Positions 1-7,276 of a DNA stretch of 37,988 bases are shown here, piece after piece. Under the pieces are notes generated by a model. That model had not been told where the DNA came from and searched no databases. It worked only from the letters and a program-made list of their open reading frames with translations. Origin of the DNA: Planctomycetota bacterium (lineage in GTDB: Bacteria; Planctomycetota; Brocadiia; Brocadiales; Brocadiaceae); assembly GCA_023261445.1 (NCBI GenBank), contig JAHFOX010000012.1, forward strand, positions 1 to 37,988, written 5' to 3'. How positions within the stretch are numbered: position 1 is the stretch's first letter; each line of letters opens with the position of its first letter. The position numbers and the translations under genes were made by a program.

Positions 1-1054
1 TCATGTAAGCGCCTTGTTTAGCTGCATTGTCTATGAGACCTTCTTCAAGAATCTTGATCGTTGCAAGCGCTGCCTGACACGCAACGGGATTTCCACCAAA
101 TGTGCTTGCATGGCTGCCCGGTACCCAATTCATTATCTTTTCTGAAGCAACGGTAGCAGACAAAGGCAGCCCTGATGCAATACCCTTGGCAATGGTAATT
201 ATATCGGGAATTATATCAAAATGCTCTGAAGCAAACATCCTGCCTGTTCTTCCCATGCCTGATTGCACCTCATCTGCAACGTAAAGGATATTATAATCGC
301 GCGTCAACTGATATAATGCCTTATGAAACTCTTTAGGAGGCACAACGTATCCACCCTCTCCCTGAATAATTTCGACAAAAACCGCCGCCACGTCTTCTGG
401 TGGAACTTTTGTCTTAAACAACTCTTCCCTTATCCATGTAACACAAGCCATATTACATTTATCTGGAGTTAAACCATAATGACATCTATAACAATACGCA
501 TAAGGGACATGAATAACTTCTGGAATTAAAGGAAGGAATTGTTTACGCTGGTTTAGTTTGCTGGCAGTTAGTGAAAGTGCCCCCATGGTTCTTCCATGAA
601 AGGCGTTGTAAAAGGCAATGACAATTGGTCGTCTTGTGTGATAGCGCGCCAGTTTAAACGCAGTCTCTACAGCCTCTGCTCCAGAATTCCCAAAAAATGC
701 CCTTTTTGCGCCTGCTCCCGGACAAATTGCGGACAGTTTTTCAGCCAGTTGAATTTGCAGAGGGTTGTAAAAATCAGCGCCAGACATGTGAATAAGCGTA
801 TTTGCCTGATTTGTGATTGAGGATATTACCTCGTCGTGATTGTGTCCGGTATTACAAACAGCAACACCTGCCGTGAAATCAAGAAAGACATTATCATCAA
901 CATCCGTAACCGCCATACCTTTTGCGCTTTTTACCACTAACGGGTAGGTTTTTGTTGAAGAAGGCGAAACAAATACCTTTTCCTTCGCAAGATACTGACT
1001 TGCATTGGGTCCGGGAAGTTTAGTGTGTATACGTGGATAATTTTGAGCAGTCAT
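1..1054 (-). CDS. Class III (acetylornithine/4-aminobutyrate-type) aminotransferase, 3' end outside window
   Basis: PLP-dependent aminotransferase of the ornithine/GABA/acetylornithine family. Translation from ATG at 1054 gives MTAQNYPRIHTKLPGPNAS, then the family landmarks: FGNSGAEAVE (PLP phosphate and substrate region), AFHGRT, an ADEVQSG stretch whose Asp binds the PLP pyridine nitrogen, and IIQGEGG. The Schiff-base lysine is about residue 290, in TIAKGIASGLPL. The frame is still open at base 1, so the C-terminus is missing. The ATG lies one base after the stop of the upstream gene (1056-1622), with AGAGGA a few bases before it, so the two are probably one transcript. Substrate cannot be settled from sequence alone: the N-terminus resembles 4-aminobutyrate/acetylornithine aminotransferases of anaerobes, and no arginine-pathway genes are in view. 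Confidence 0.9.
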   Translation of the reverse strand, partial: MTAQNYPRIHTKLPGPNASQYLAKEKVFVSPSSTKTYPLVVKSAKGMAVTDVDDNVFLDFTAGVAVCNTGHNHDEVISSITNQANTLIHMSGADFYNPLQIQLAEKLSAICPGAGAKRAFFGNSGAEAVETAFKLARYHTRRPIVIAFYNAFHGRTMGALSLTASKLNQRKQFLPLIPEVIHVPYAYCYRCHYGLTPDKCNMACVTWIREELFKTKVPPEDVAAVFVEIIQGEGGYVVPPKEFHKALYQLTRDYNILYVADEVQSGMGRTGRMFASEHFDIIPDIITIAKGIASGLPLSATVASEKIMNWVPGSHASTFGGNPVACQAALATIKILEEGLIDNAAKQGAYM

Positions 1055-1055
1055 A

Positions 1056-1622
1056 TTAGTTTTTCCTCTGGCAGTAATATTTATATACCAAATCGGCAAA
1101 TGCCTCAATTGCAGACGAACCTTTTCCAAGATCGTCGAGGCATCTTTTAAATTCTCTGAAATTCTTAAAATTCTCCGAAGTATATTGGGCAACAAATGTC
1201 TCGGCGGATATAAAGTTTAATTCCGGACCCTTATCATCAGGACTCTGGTAAATTTTATAAGCTACCATATCAGTAATAATTTTCAAGCTAACGTCTTTTA
1301 CCTTTGAAATCATATTTTTGACGATTTCAAAACTCAGTAGCTGTTTATCCTGATAATAATTATATACTGTGTCAGCAAACCTATTGATTGATTTCATTCC
1401 TTTATCAAGCTTAGACAAACTGTTTTTGAATGAATCAATATCCTTAAAATTCTCTGCTATATACTGGGAAACAGCCTCAGTGGCCACTAAAAAGTTCGAT
1501 TCTGGTCCCATGTTTGCAGGACTTTCGGATATTTTATATGCTACAATGTCGGCAATAGTTTTTAATGAAATATCCTCTCTACTGTGGACTTTGCTTTTTA
1601 TTAATTCTTTATCAATCGGCAT
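1056..1622 (-). CDS. Hypothetical protein made of two copies of a 74-residue unit
   Basis: No family recognised. The 188-residue protein has no signal peptide or membrane segment and looks soluble and helical. Residues 17-90 and 110-183 align without gaps at a constant offset of 93; by hand count about 40 of 74 positions are identical. Shared landmarks are SLK..., VAYKI..SP, GPE.NF, ENFK, FK..L..L.KG and FAD.VY.YY. It is thus an internal tandem duplication joined by a ~19-residue linker. Start chosen at ATG 1622 because GGGAGGG lies a few bases upstream. The stop is one base before the aminotransferase ATG, so the genes are probably co-transcribed. Function unknown; the duplicated helical unit suggests a pseudo-dimeric binding module, which is only a guess. 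Confidence 0.75.
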   Translation of the reverse strand: MPIDKELIKSKVHSREDISLKTIADIVAYKISESPANMGPESNFLVATEAVSQYIAENFKDIDSFKNSLSKLDKGMKSINRFADTVYNYYQDKQLLSFEIVKNMISKVKDVSLKIITDMVAYKIYQSPDDKGPELNFISAETFVAQYTSENFKNFREFKRCLDDLGKGSSAIEAFADLVYKYYCQRKN

Positions 1623-1790
1623 TTTTGCCCTCCCTTACCCCTTAAACAAAACATTTCAGTAAGCCCTAAACTATTAATATTTCTATTAAAACAACTAATA
1701 CCGCTTTAGCCCGAGTTTGTATCTAAAAAATAATGTAATTATCCTACTTTGCTTTAGAGACGTAATAATGTTATAAATTCTATATGGGAC

Positions 1791-1819
1791 TTGACAACTG
1801 CATATTTTATAAATATATT
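1791..1819 (+). promoter_or_regulatory. Sigma70-type promoter for the TPR gene
   Basis: TTGACA at 1791-1796 and TATATT at 1814-1819 are separated by 17 bases. It sits 65 bases upstream of the TPR gene ATG. The surrounding gap 1623-1883 is otherwise AT-rich with no other feature I can support. Confidence 0.6.
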
Positions 1820-1883
1820 TAATTTGTAGCAACAATTATAATTAACAATAACTTAAATAGGTGTTTTTAAACTAGAACTCGAA

Positions 1884-2324
1884 ATGGAAACAAAAGAAAA
1901 AAACAGACCTTTCAATTCGATTACCCTGCCAAACTACGAATTTAATATTAAATCCCCTGAATTTCAAAGAAAGGGCGAAGCGTTTACTATTTGGTTTCTG
2001 GAAGGTATCCTCGAAAAGAATCCAGATTATATTGATTGCCTTATGTATCTGGGTAATGCATATACGGCAAATGGACTATACGAAAAAGGACTTCTCGCGG
2101 ATCAGAAGCTAAGCCGTCTAAAACCAAACGATCCTATTGTTCATTACAACCTTGCCTGTAGTTATGCATTAGTCAATAATATTGATGCTGCGTTTGATGC
2201 CTTAGAGAAGGCAATTTCTTCGGGATACAAAGATGTTTATCATTTGGAAAGAGACAAAGATTTATTGCCTTTAAGAGAAGATGTCAGATATAAAAAATTA
2301 GTTGAAAAGATTAAGAAATATTAA
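1884..2324 (+). CDS. Small tetratricopeptide-repeat protein
   Basis: A 146-residue soluble protein with TPR-like helical pairs. Residues ~48-80 (DYIDCLMYLGNAYTANGLYEKG) and ~82-113 (DPIVHYNLACSYALVNNIDAAFDALEKAI) match the TPR pattern of small residues at fixed spacing. The C-terminal part (HLERDKDLLPLREDVRYKKL) is the usual TPR end-of-group tail. There is no signal peptide. A promoter-like element lies 65 bases upstream, but no clear Shine-Dalgarno site precedes the ATG. It converges with coaX: the two stop codons overlap in a shared TTAA. Probably a protein-protein adaptor; partner unknown. Confidence 0.8.
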   Translation: METKEKNRPFNSITLPNYEFNIKSPEFQRKGEAFTIWFLEGILEKNPDYIDCLMYLGNAYTANGLYEKGLLADQKLSRLKPNDPIVHYNLACSYALVNNIDAAFDALEKAISSGYKDVYHLERDKDLLPLREDVRYKKLVEKIKKY

Positions 2325-3088
2325 TCTTGTGTATCCGAAGCAATACTTGTTTTGTATGCAATGCCGATTCCTTCCAGTGTAAGATAAGGAACAACAGCCG
2401 TAATATGAGGTATTTCTTTAGCCAACATATTTGCATTGCCGCCTGTGGCAATTATTGCCGGCTGGCATTTTAATTCATTACAAAGCATTTCTATTAGTCT
2501 GTTTACCATACCGATAGTGCCCCAGTAAACACCTGAATTTATTGCCTCTTCAGTATTTTTCCCAAGGATATATTCAGGTTTCTTGACGGCTATTTCAGGC
2601 AATAGCGCTGTAAAATGATGCAGTGCTTTTGAAGACACCTCTATGCCGGGGGCAATAATACCACCCATAAAAGCCCCTTTATCATTTATCACATCAACAG
2701 TTATAGCAGTACCCGCATCAACGATTATTGTCCGATCTTTTGTCCGTTCAAACGCAGCTAGTGCATTTACCAATCTATCCACACCTATATTTTCTGGCTG
2801 TTCTGTAAGAATTTTAATAGGAATTGGTATGTCCTTTCTGAGGCTCTTTGGCTTTACAAGAAGATATTTTTGAATATATTCAACAACAAAGGTTTCTACC
2901 TCTGGACTAACGGAGGAAAGAACTACATCCTGTATTCTTAAGAAAGTGCTGGGGGCTAGAATTTGTGCAAGATTCGTCTGAAGTGGGTGTGGAAATCCGC
3001 TTTTCAATGAATATGTATGCTGCAAAGTGTCTTTTCCGAACACTCCAATGTGAATATTTGTATTGCCAATGTCAATCGCTAACCACAT
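2321..3088 (-). CDS. coaX: Type III pantothenate kinase
   Basis: Phosphorylates pantothenate, the first step of coenzyme A synthesis, in the cytoplasm. The 255-residue length is normal for CoaX. The ASKHA-fold motifs are visible: the N-terminal phosphate loop AIDIGNTNIHIGVF (catalytic Asp at residue 6), GVDRLVNALAA, DAGTAITVD and GGIIAPG. The start codon overlaps the 3' end of obgE by 10 bases, so it is translationally linked to that gene and is the last gene of the long minus-strand block. Its stop overlaps the stop of the convergent TPR gene. Confidence 0.93.
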   Translation of the reverse strand: MWLAIDIGNTNIHIGVFGKDTLQHTYSLKSGFPHPLQTNLAQILAPSTFLRIQDVVLSSVSPEVETFVVEYIQKYLLVKPKSLRKDIPIPIKILTEQPENIGVDRLVNALAAFERTKDRTIIVDAGTAITVDVINDKGAFMGGIIAPGIEVSSKALHHFTALLPEIAVKKPEYILGKNTEEAINSGVYWGTIGMVNRLIEMLCNELKCQPAIIATGGNANMLAKEIPHITAVVPYLTLEGIGIAYKTSIASDTQD

Positions 3089-4107
3089 AGAGGTTTACTT
3101 ATCTGGGAGTGTAGTTCATTTAAAGTGATTACAATCATATTTATAAGCGTACTGATGTTTTTACCGGTAACCATGGAAACAGGATAGACGGGTTTGGATA
3201 TCTTCTTTTCCAAAGTTTGAATAAACTTGATACCGCTCTCTGTATCTAAAAGATCCATTTTGTTTGCGACAATAATTTCTCTCTTTTCTGCAAGTTTAGG
3301 ATTATATTGTTTCAATTCATTCCTGACAATATTATATGCATTAGAGGGATCAATACTTGCAACGGGTGAAACATCTAAAAGGTGCACCAATAATTTTGTC
3401 CTTTCTATATGACGTAAGAACTCGTCCCCCAATCCTACTCCCATATGAGCTCCTTCGATAAGACCTGGAATATCAGCGACAATAAATCTACGATAATCTT
3501 CCACCTCCACAATTCCTAATTGTGGTTGCAGTGTGGTGAAAGCATAATCGGCAATTTTAGGTCTAGCTGCGGAGATTCGGGAAAGCAATGTTGATTTTCC
3601 CGCATTTGGCATTCCGATAAGACCAACGTCTGCAAGCAACTTCAACTCAAGAATCAGCCATCGCTCCTCACCTGGTTTACCCTTTTCCGCGCGACGCGGA
3701 ATCTGATTTATTGAAGTCGCAAAATACTTGTTTCCCCTACCTCCCCTTCCACCTCTTGCAATAAGAATGCTTTCTTCAACGGTACTCATATCTTTTAATA
3801 TACGTCCACTTTCTTTATCTTTGACTACAGTTCCTCTGGGTAATTCTATAAAGAGATCTTTGCCATCTTTGCCTCTTTTAGTAGAACCTTTCCCATGAGC
3901 ACCATCTTCCGCGACATGTTTGACACGGGATGTGATGTCAATTAATGTATCTTTCTTATCGCTGACACTAAATATTACATCTCCACCTTTCCCGCCATTT
4001 CCGCCATCAGGGCCTCCGTGGGGGACGTACTTCTCCCTGCGGAAACTCACACAACCGTTTCCTCCATTACCACCTTTCACAAATATAACTGCTTCATCAA
4101 TAAACAT
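3079..4107 (-). CDS. obgE: Obg-family GTPase
   Basis: Ribosome-associated GTPase involved in late 50S assembly. At 342 residues it has the glycine-rich Obg domain (1-~158, starting MFIDEAVIFVKGG with GGNGC and GGPDGGNGG). The G domain follows, with Walker A GMPNAGKST (165-173), the G3 DIPGLIEGA and NKMD (282-285). It lacks the extra C-terminal OCT domain of some Obg proteins. The start is fixed by the conserved N-terminus, yet no Shine-Dalgarno site precedes it; instead a terminator-like hairpin and T-tract end three bases before the ATG. It follows rplU and rpmA, the classic order, and overlaps coaX by 10 bases. Confidence 0.95.
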   Translation of the reverse strand: MFIDEAVIFVKGGNGGNGCVSFRREKYVPHGGPDGGNGGKGGDVIFSVSDKKDTLIDITSRVKHVAEDGAHGKGSTKRGKDGKDLFIELPRGTVVKDKESGRILKDMSTVEESILIARGGRGGRGNKYFATSINQIPRRAEKGKPGEERWLILELKLLADVGLIGMPNAGKSTLLSRISAARPKIADYAFTTLQPQLGIVEVEDYRRFIVADIPGLIEGAHMGVGLGDEFLRHIERTKLLVHLLDVSPVASIDPSNAYNIVRNELKQYNPKLAEKREIIVANKMDLLDTESGIKFIQTLEKKISKPVYPVSMVTGKNISTLINMIVITLNELHSQISKPLCG

Positions 4108-4110
4108 TTT

Positions 4111-4145
4111 TAGAAAAAATAAGGGTGCAAAAATAGCACCCTTTT
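4111..4145 (-). terminator. Intrinsic-terminator-like hairpin between rpmA and obgE
   Basis: On the minus strand an 8-bp perfect stem AAGGGTGC/GCACCCTT (4136-4143 with 4121-4128) encloses a 7-base loop and is followed by ATTTTTTC. It lies 35 bases after the rpmA stop and abuts the obgE ATG. It would end most rplU-rpmA transcripts or attenuate expression of obgE and coaX. Confidence 0.65.
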
Positions 4146-4178
4146 ATGAAAGAACTCTATTGTATTATAAAATAATAA

Positions 4179-4427
4179 TTAATTAGGTGTTGTATATACG
4201 CTCACACGATGTCGTGTTTCAAATTTTACTACACCAGCAACCTTTGAAAAAAGCGTATCATCTCTTCCAATACCAACATTCAGTCCCGGACTGAACTTTG
4301 TTCCACATTGGCGAACTATTATAGAACCAGCCGTTACAAATTGTCCACCGAATCTCTTTACACCCCGCATTTGAGGATTACTATCTCTTCCATTCTTTGA
4401 AGAACCTTGCCCCTTTTTATGTGCCAT
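4179..4427 (-). CDS. rpmA: 50S ribosomal protein L27
   Basis: Large-subunit protein near the peptidyl transferase centre. The 82-residue protein starts [19 protein letters not shown] and carries the L27 signatures [19 protein letters not shown] and GTKF.PG.NVG.GRDDTLF. The mature N-terminal AHKKG is present directly after Met, so there is no Firmicutes-type cleavable extension. It sits between rplU and obgE; 170 bases of AT-rich sequence without a recognisable feature separate it from rplU. Confidence 0.96.
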   Translation of the reverse strand: MAHKKGQGSSKNGRDSNPQMRGVKRFGGQFVTAGSIIVRQCGTKFSPGLNVGIGRDDTLFSKVAGVVKFETRHRVSVYTTPN

Positions 4428-4597
4428 TTTTTATCTCCCTTATGATATGAAAAATTGGAAATTCTAGTTTTTTACCTTCCCATCTCAAAAACCAACCTAC
4501 TCTCTCTTTGTTTTTTCTGTATTAGCTATACGCCCTATGATAATTTATTTCAAATAAACAATATTGAGAATTGGCATAATATCAATTTAATTACATA

Positions 4598-4918
4598 TTA
4601 ACTCAAAACTATTTCTTTGATTTTTATCTGGGTATATTTCTCACGATGCCCTTTTCTAGTCAATGATTCCTTTCTTCTGCGAAATTTTATAGTCATGGAC
4701 TTTACACCCTTTTTTACACCCTCAACCTCTGCAATAACCTTTGCGTTTTTATTAGCCGTAGTCCCAAAGGTTATATTACCCTCCTCGTTGGAACAAACCA
4801 AGACATCTTTAAATTCTAAAGTTTCTCCAATTTGTGCACCTGCTTTCAAATCAATAAGATGCCTTTCGCCAGTCTTAACTTTATATTGTTTACCCCTATC
4901 TTTTATTATAGCGTACAT
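4598..4918 (-). CDS. rplU: 50S ribosomal protein L21
   Basis: Large-subunit 23S rRNA-binding protein. I place the start at ATG 4918 (MYAIIKDRGKQYKV), which matches the universal L21 N-terminus and has AAAGGAG 10 bases upstream. The same frame runs on to an ATG at 4975, but those 19 residues are not L21-like. The result is 106 residues, normal for L21. The C-terminal signature KFRRRKESLTRKGHRE..TQ.KI is present. The gene lies between rng and rpmA in the common rng-rplU-rpmA-obg order. Confidence 0.94.
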   Translation of the reverse strand: MYAIIKDRGKQYKVKTGERHLIDLKAGAQIGETLEFKDVLVCSNEEGNITFGTTANKNAKVIAEVEGVKKGVKSMTIKFRRRKESLTRKGHREKYTQIKIKEIVLS

Positions 4919-5015
4919 TTTGTTAACTTCTCCTTTCAGTTCATTTAAGATTGAATCTGGTTCAAAATTTGGCACATTTTAAAAATTTAGTCTGAGTTAG
5001 AGCCTTAGTAAAAAA

Positions 5016-6536
5016 TTATACCATTACTGTTTCGTCTTTGCCGTCTAAATAACGAATTTCAATTTTACCATATTCATGATTATTTATGCTAAAAATATTT
5101 ATTTTTTTATTATAGAATTCTTCAATCTCTATCATTTGCTTTCTTTTTTGATTTTGCAAATAATTAGAAACCTCAAGATTTGCAATTATTTCAACTTTAG
5201 AAATTTGCGGTAAATGCATAACAAATTTTAAATCTCTCATTGCATTTAGGCATAGACTTTCGATTGTCTTAGTGTATCCGGTACCCTGACAAAATTTACA
5301 TTCTTCAAAAAGAACATCCCGAAGACTGGAACGGACCCTTTGCCGTGTTAACTCAATTATACCAAATTTTGACATTCTAAGCATCTTTGTTCGGGCTTTA
5401 TCTCTCTTTAAAGCATCTGCAAGAGTCTTTTCAATATCATGATTGTGCGCTTCCTCACGCATATCAATAAAATCAATTACGATTACGCCGCCTAGATCCC
5501 GTAATCTTATTTGTCGCGCAATCTCTTTGGCCGCTTTGAGATTGGTCTTATATGCGGTTTCTTCGGGATCACTTTCTTCTTTAAATTTACCGCTATTAAC
5601 ATCAATTGCAACAAGCGCCTCGGTTTGTTCAATTACAATTGATCCTCCGCGCGACAAAGGAATCTTTTTACGGTTTATTTCTTCAAGCTCTTTTTCAATG
5701 TTGTATCTGTGAAATAACGGCTTATCTTCACTATAGAGGGTTAAATGCTTTTCATTTTTGGGCATGGTCATACGAAGAAAATCACGTGTTCTTTCATAAA
5801 CAGATTCTGAGTCTACGATAATCTCTCGTATGTCCGTTGAAAAAATATCTCTTATAGCACGGATAACCAGATCGCTTTCTTGGTAAATGGTTGTAGGTGT
5901 GCTAAGGTTTTTTGCCCTTTTCTCTATATTCTTCCAAAGTTTTATTAGGTAATGAAAATCCCTGTAGATTTCCTTTTTGGTCTGATGTTCTCCGGCTGTT
6001 CGTATAATGAAACCTACGTTTTGAGAAGTATTTAAGCCTTCGAGTATTTCCTTTAGTCGCTGCCGTTCTTCTTCATTAGTAATTTTCTTAGAAACACCAT
6101 GGCGGGGTACGCCCGGCATCAAAACCAAATACCTGCCCGGCAAGCTTATATAGGTCGTTAAACTAGGCCCCTTCGAACCAATACTCTCTTTAGTTACCTG
6201 AACCAGTACTTCTTGCCCTTGATGTAATAAGTCCCGGATTCTATATAATTCCCGACGATGTTTATTCGAGGCATCTATATCCGACAAGTTGCTTTCATTA
6301 CCTACTGCAGACATTACATCAGATACATGTAAAAACCCGTTCTTTTTGAGACCAATATCAACAAAAGCCGCTTCGATACTGGGCTCGATATTGACTACCC
6401 TCCCCTTGTAAATATTTCCGGCAATCTGTTCCCGCGAACTCCTCTCAATGTATAGTTCCTCCAGCACATTATTTTCCAATATAGCAATGCGGCACTCTTC
6501 TGGTTCAACTGCATTAATAAGCATCCTCTTATCCAT
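5016..6536 (-). CDS. rng: Ribonuclease G (Rne/Rng family)
   Basis: Endoribonuclease for rRNA and mRNA processing; 506 residues, as expected for RNase G rather than full RNase E. An S1 RNA-binding domain lies at ~40-130 (GNIYKGRVVNIEPSIEAAFVDIG). The DNase-I-like catalytic core has the two metal-binding aspartates at 312 (AIDVNSGKF) and 355 (VIVIDFIDM). The zinc-link CKFC is at 413-416. No long acidic degradosome scaffold follows. It overlaps the TIGR03936-like gene by 8 bases, so the two are translationally coupled, and it precedes rplU. Confidence 0.95.
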   Translation of the reverse strand: MDKRMLINAVEPEECRIAILENNVLEELYIERSSREQIAGNIYKGRVVNIEPSIEAAFVDIGLKKNGFLHVSDVMSAVGNESNLSDIDASNKHRRELYRIRDLLHQGQEVLVQVTKESIGSKGPSLTTYISLPGRYLVLMPGVPRHGVSKKITNEEERQRLKEILEGLNTSQNVGFIIRTAGEHQTKKEIYRDFHYLIKLWKNIEKRAKNLSTPTTIYQESDLVIRAIRDIFSTDIREIIVDSESVYERTRDFLRMTMPKNEKHLTLYSEDKPLFHRYNIEKELEEINRKKIPLSRGGSIVIEQTEALVAIDVNSGKFKEESDPEETAYKTNLKAAKEIARQIRLRDLGGVIVIDFIDMREEAHNHDIEKTLADALKRDKARTKMLRMSKFGIIELTRQRVRSSLRDVLFEECKFCQGTGYTKTIESLCLNAMRDLKFVMHLPQISKVEIIANLEVSNYLQNQKRKQMIEIEEFYNKKINIFSINNHEYGKIEIRYLDGKDETVMV

Positions 6537-7173
6537 AATTTTTCCCTAGTTCGGCTGGAGACAAATTTATCTTTGTTCTAACGATTTCATAGAACATTTT
6601 TTCCTCGTTCACACATAATGCATGGAGAATCTCTTCGGGTCTTGCCATGCCTTCAGATGTCATTTTTAGGTTTAAACTTAAACCGTTATGTTTCACAACA
6701 ATCTCTTGAATAGACGGCCTAATATTAAAAGACTTTTGACGTCCATCCTTTGTCCGATTTACAATAATGGACGACTCTTGGAGAAATTCGCAGATTTTTA
6801 ATGCTTTAAAGTGGGTTGTATCCTTAAAAACAATATCATACGTTATATCACTAACCGAACCCTTTGGTGAGTGTGGTATAATTTCTGCCGAAAGAATTCG
6901 AATTCCTTCTGGTAGTTGTTGATTTAAACGTTCAATCAAGATTTCAGAAGGTATTGACTCGAGTAATTCAAGTTCTAAAACTTCATCTAATCCAGCTATT
7001 CCAACTCCTAGCGCTAAAAGTATGGACAACTTTGGGTGAGGGTTAAAACCTTCAGACATTACAATAGGTATGTTCGCCCTTCTGACAGCCCTTTCAAAGA
7101 CCTTCATTAAATCGTGATGGGAGATAAATCGAATATCTCCTAACTTAGAAAATCTAATACGTATTCTTTGGAT
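6529..7173 (-). CDS. TIGR03936-like (DUF2344) radical-SAM-associated protein with probable non-AUG start
   Basis: Family of unknown biochemical role that accompanies or is fused to TIGR03960-type radical SAM proteins and often sits next to RNase G. The first ATG is at 7107 (MKVFERAVRRANIP...EGFNPHPKLS, 192 residues). The frame upstream reads IQRIRIRFSKLGDIRFISHHDL, which is the conserved N-terminus of the family, up to a TGA near 7203. That stretch has no ATG, GTG or TTG. Translation therefore likely begins at a rare codon such as ATC (7171-7173) or ATA/ATT (7162-7164, 7156-7158), or the start was lost by mutation and a shortened protein is made from 7107. AAAAGG lies ~12 bases before the ATC. 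The gene overlaps rng by 8 bases. Confidence 0.75.
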   Translation of the reverse strand: MQRIRIRFSKLGDIRFISHHDLMKVFERAVRRANIPIVMSEGFNPHPKLSILLALGVGIAGLDEVLELELLESIPSEILIERLNQQLPEGIRILSAEIIPHSPKGSVSDITYDIVFKDTTHFKALKICEFLQESSIIVNRTKDGRQKSFNIRPSIQEIVVKHNGLSLNLKMTSEGMARPEEILHALCVNEEKMFYEIVRTKINLSPAELGKNYG

Positions 7174-7276
7174 ATAGCTAACTAGCCTTTTAAAAAAATT
7201 TCAAATTTAATGTATTAAATCACTTACAAAAAATTCTAATAATGATACTTCTTGCTGTCAAGGACATTTGTAGTCG

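Noticed and set aside
4919-4975. N-terminal 19-residue extension of L21
   Set aside because: Not L21-like, and a good Shine-Dalgarno site precedes the internal ATG at 4918.
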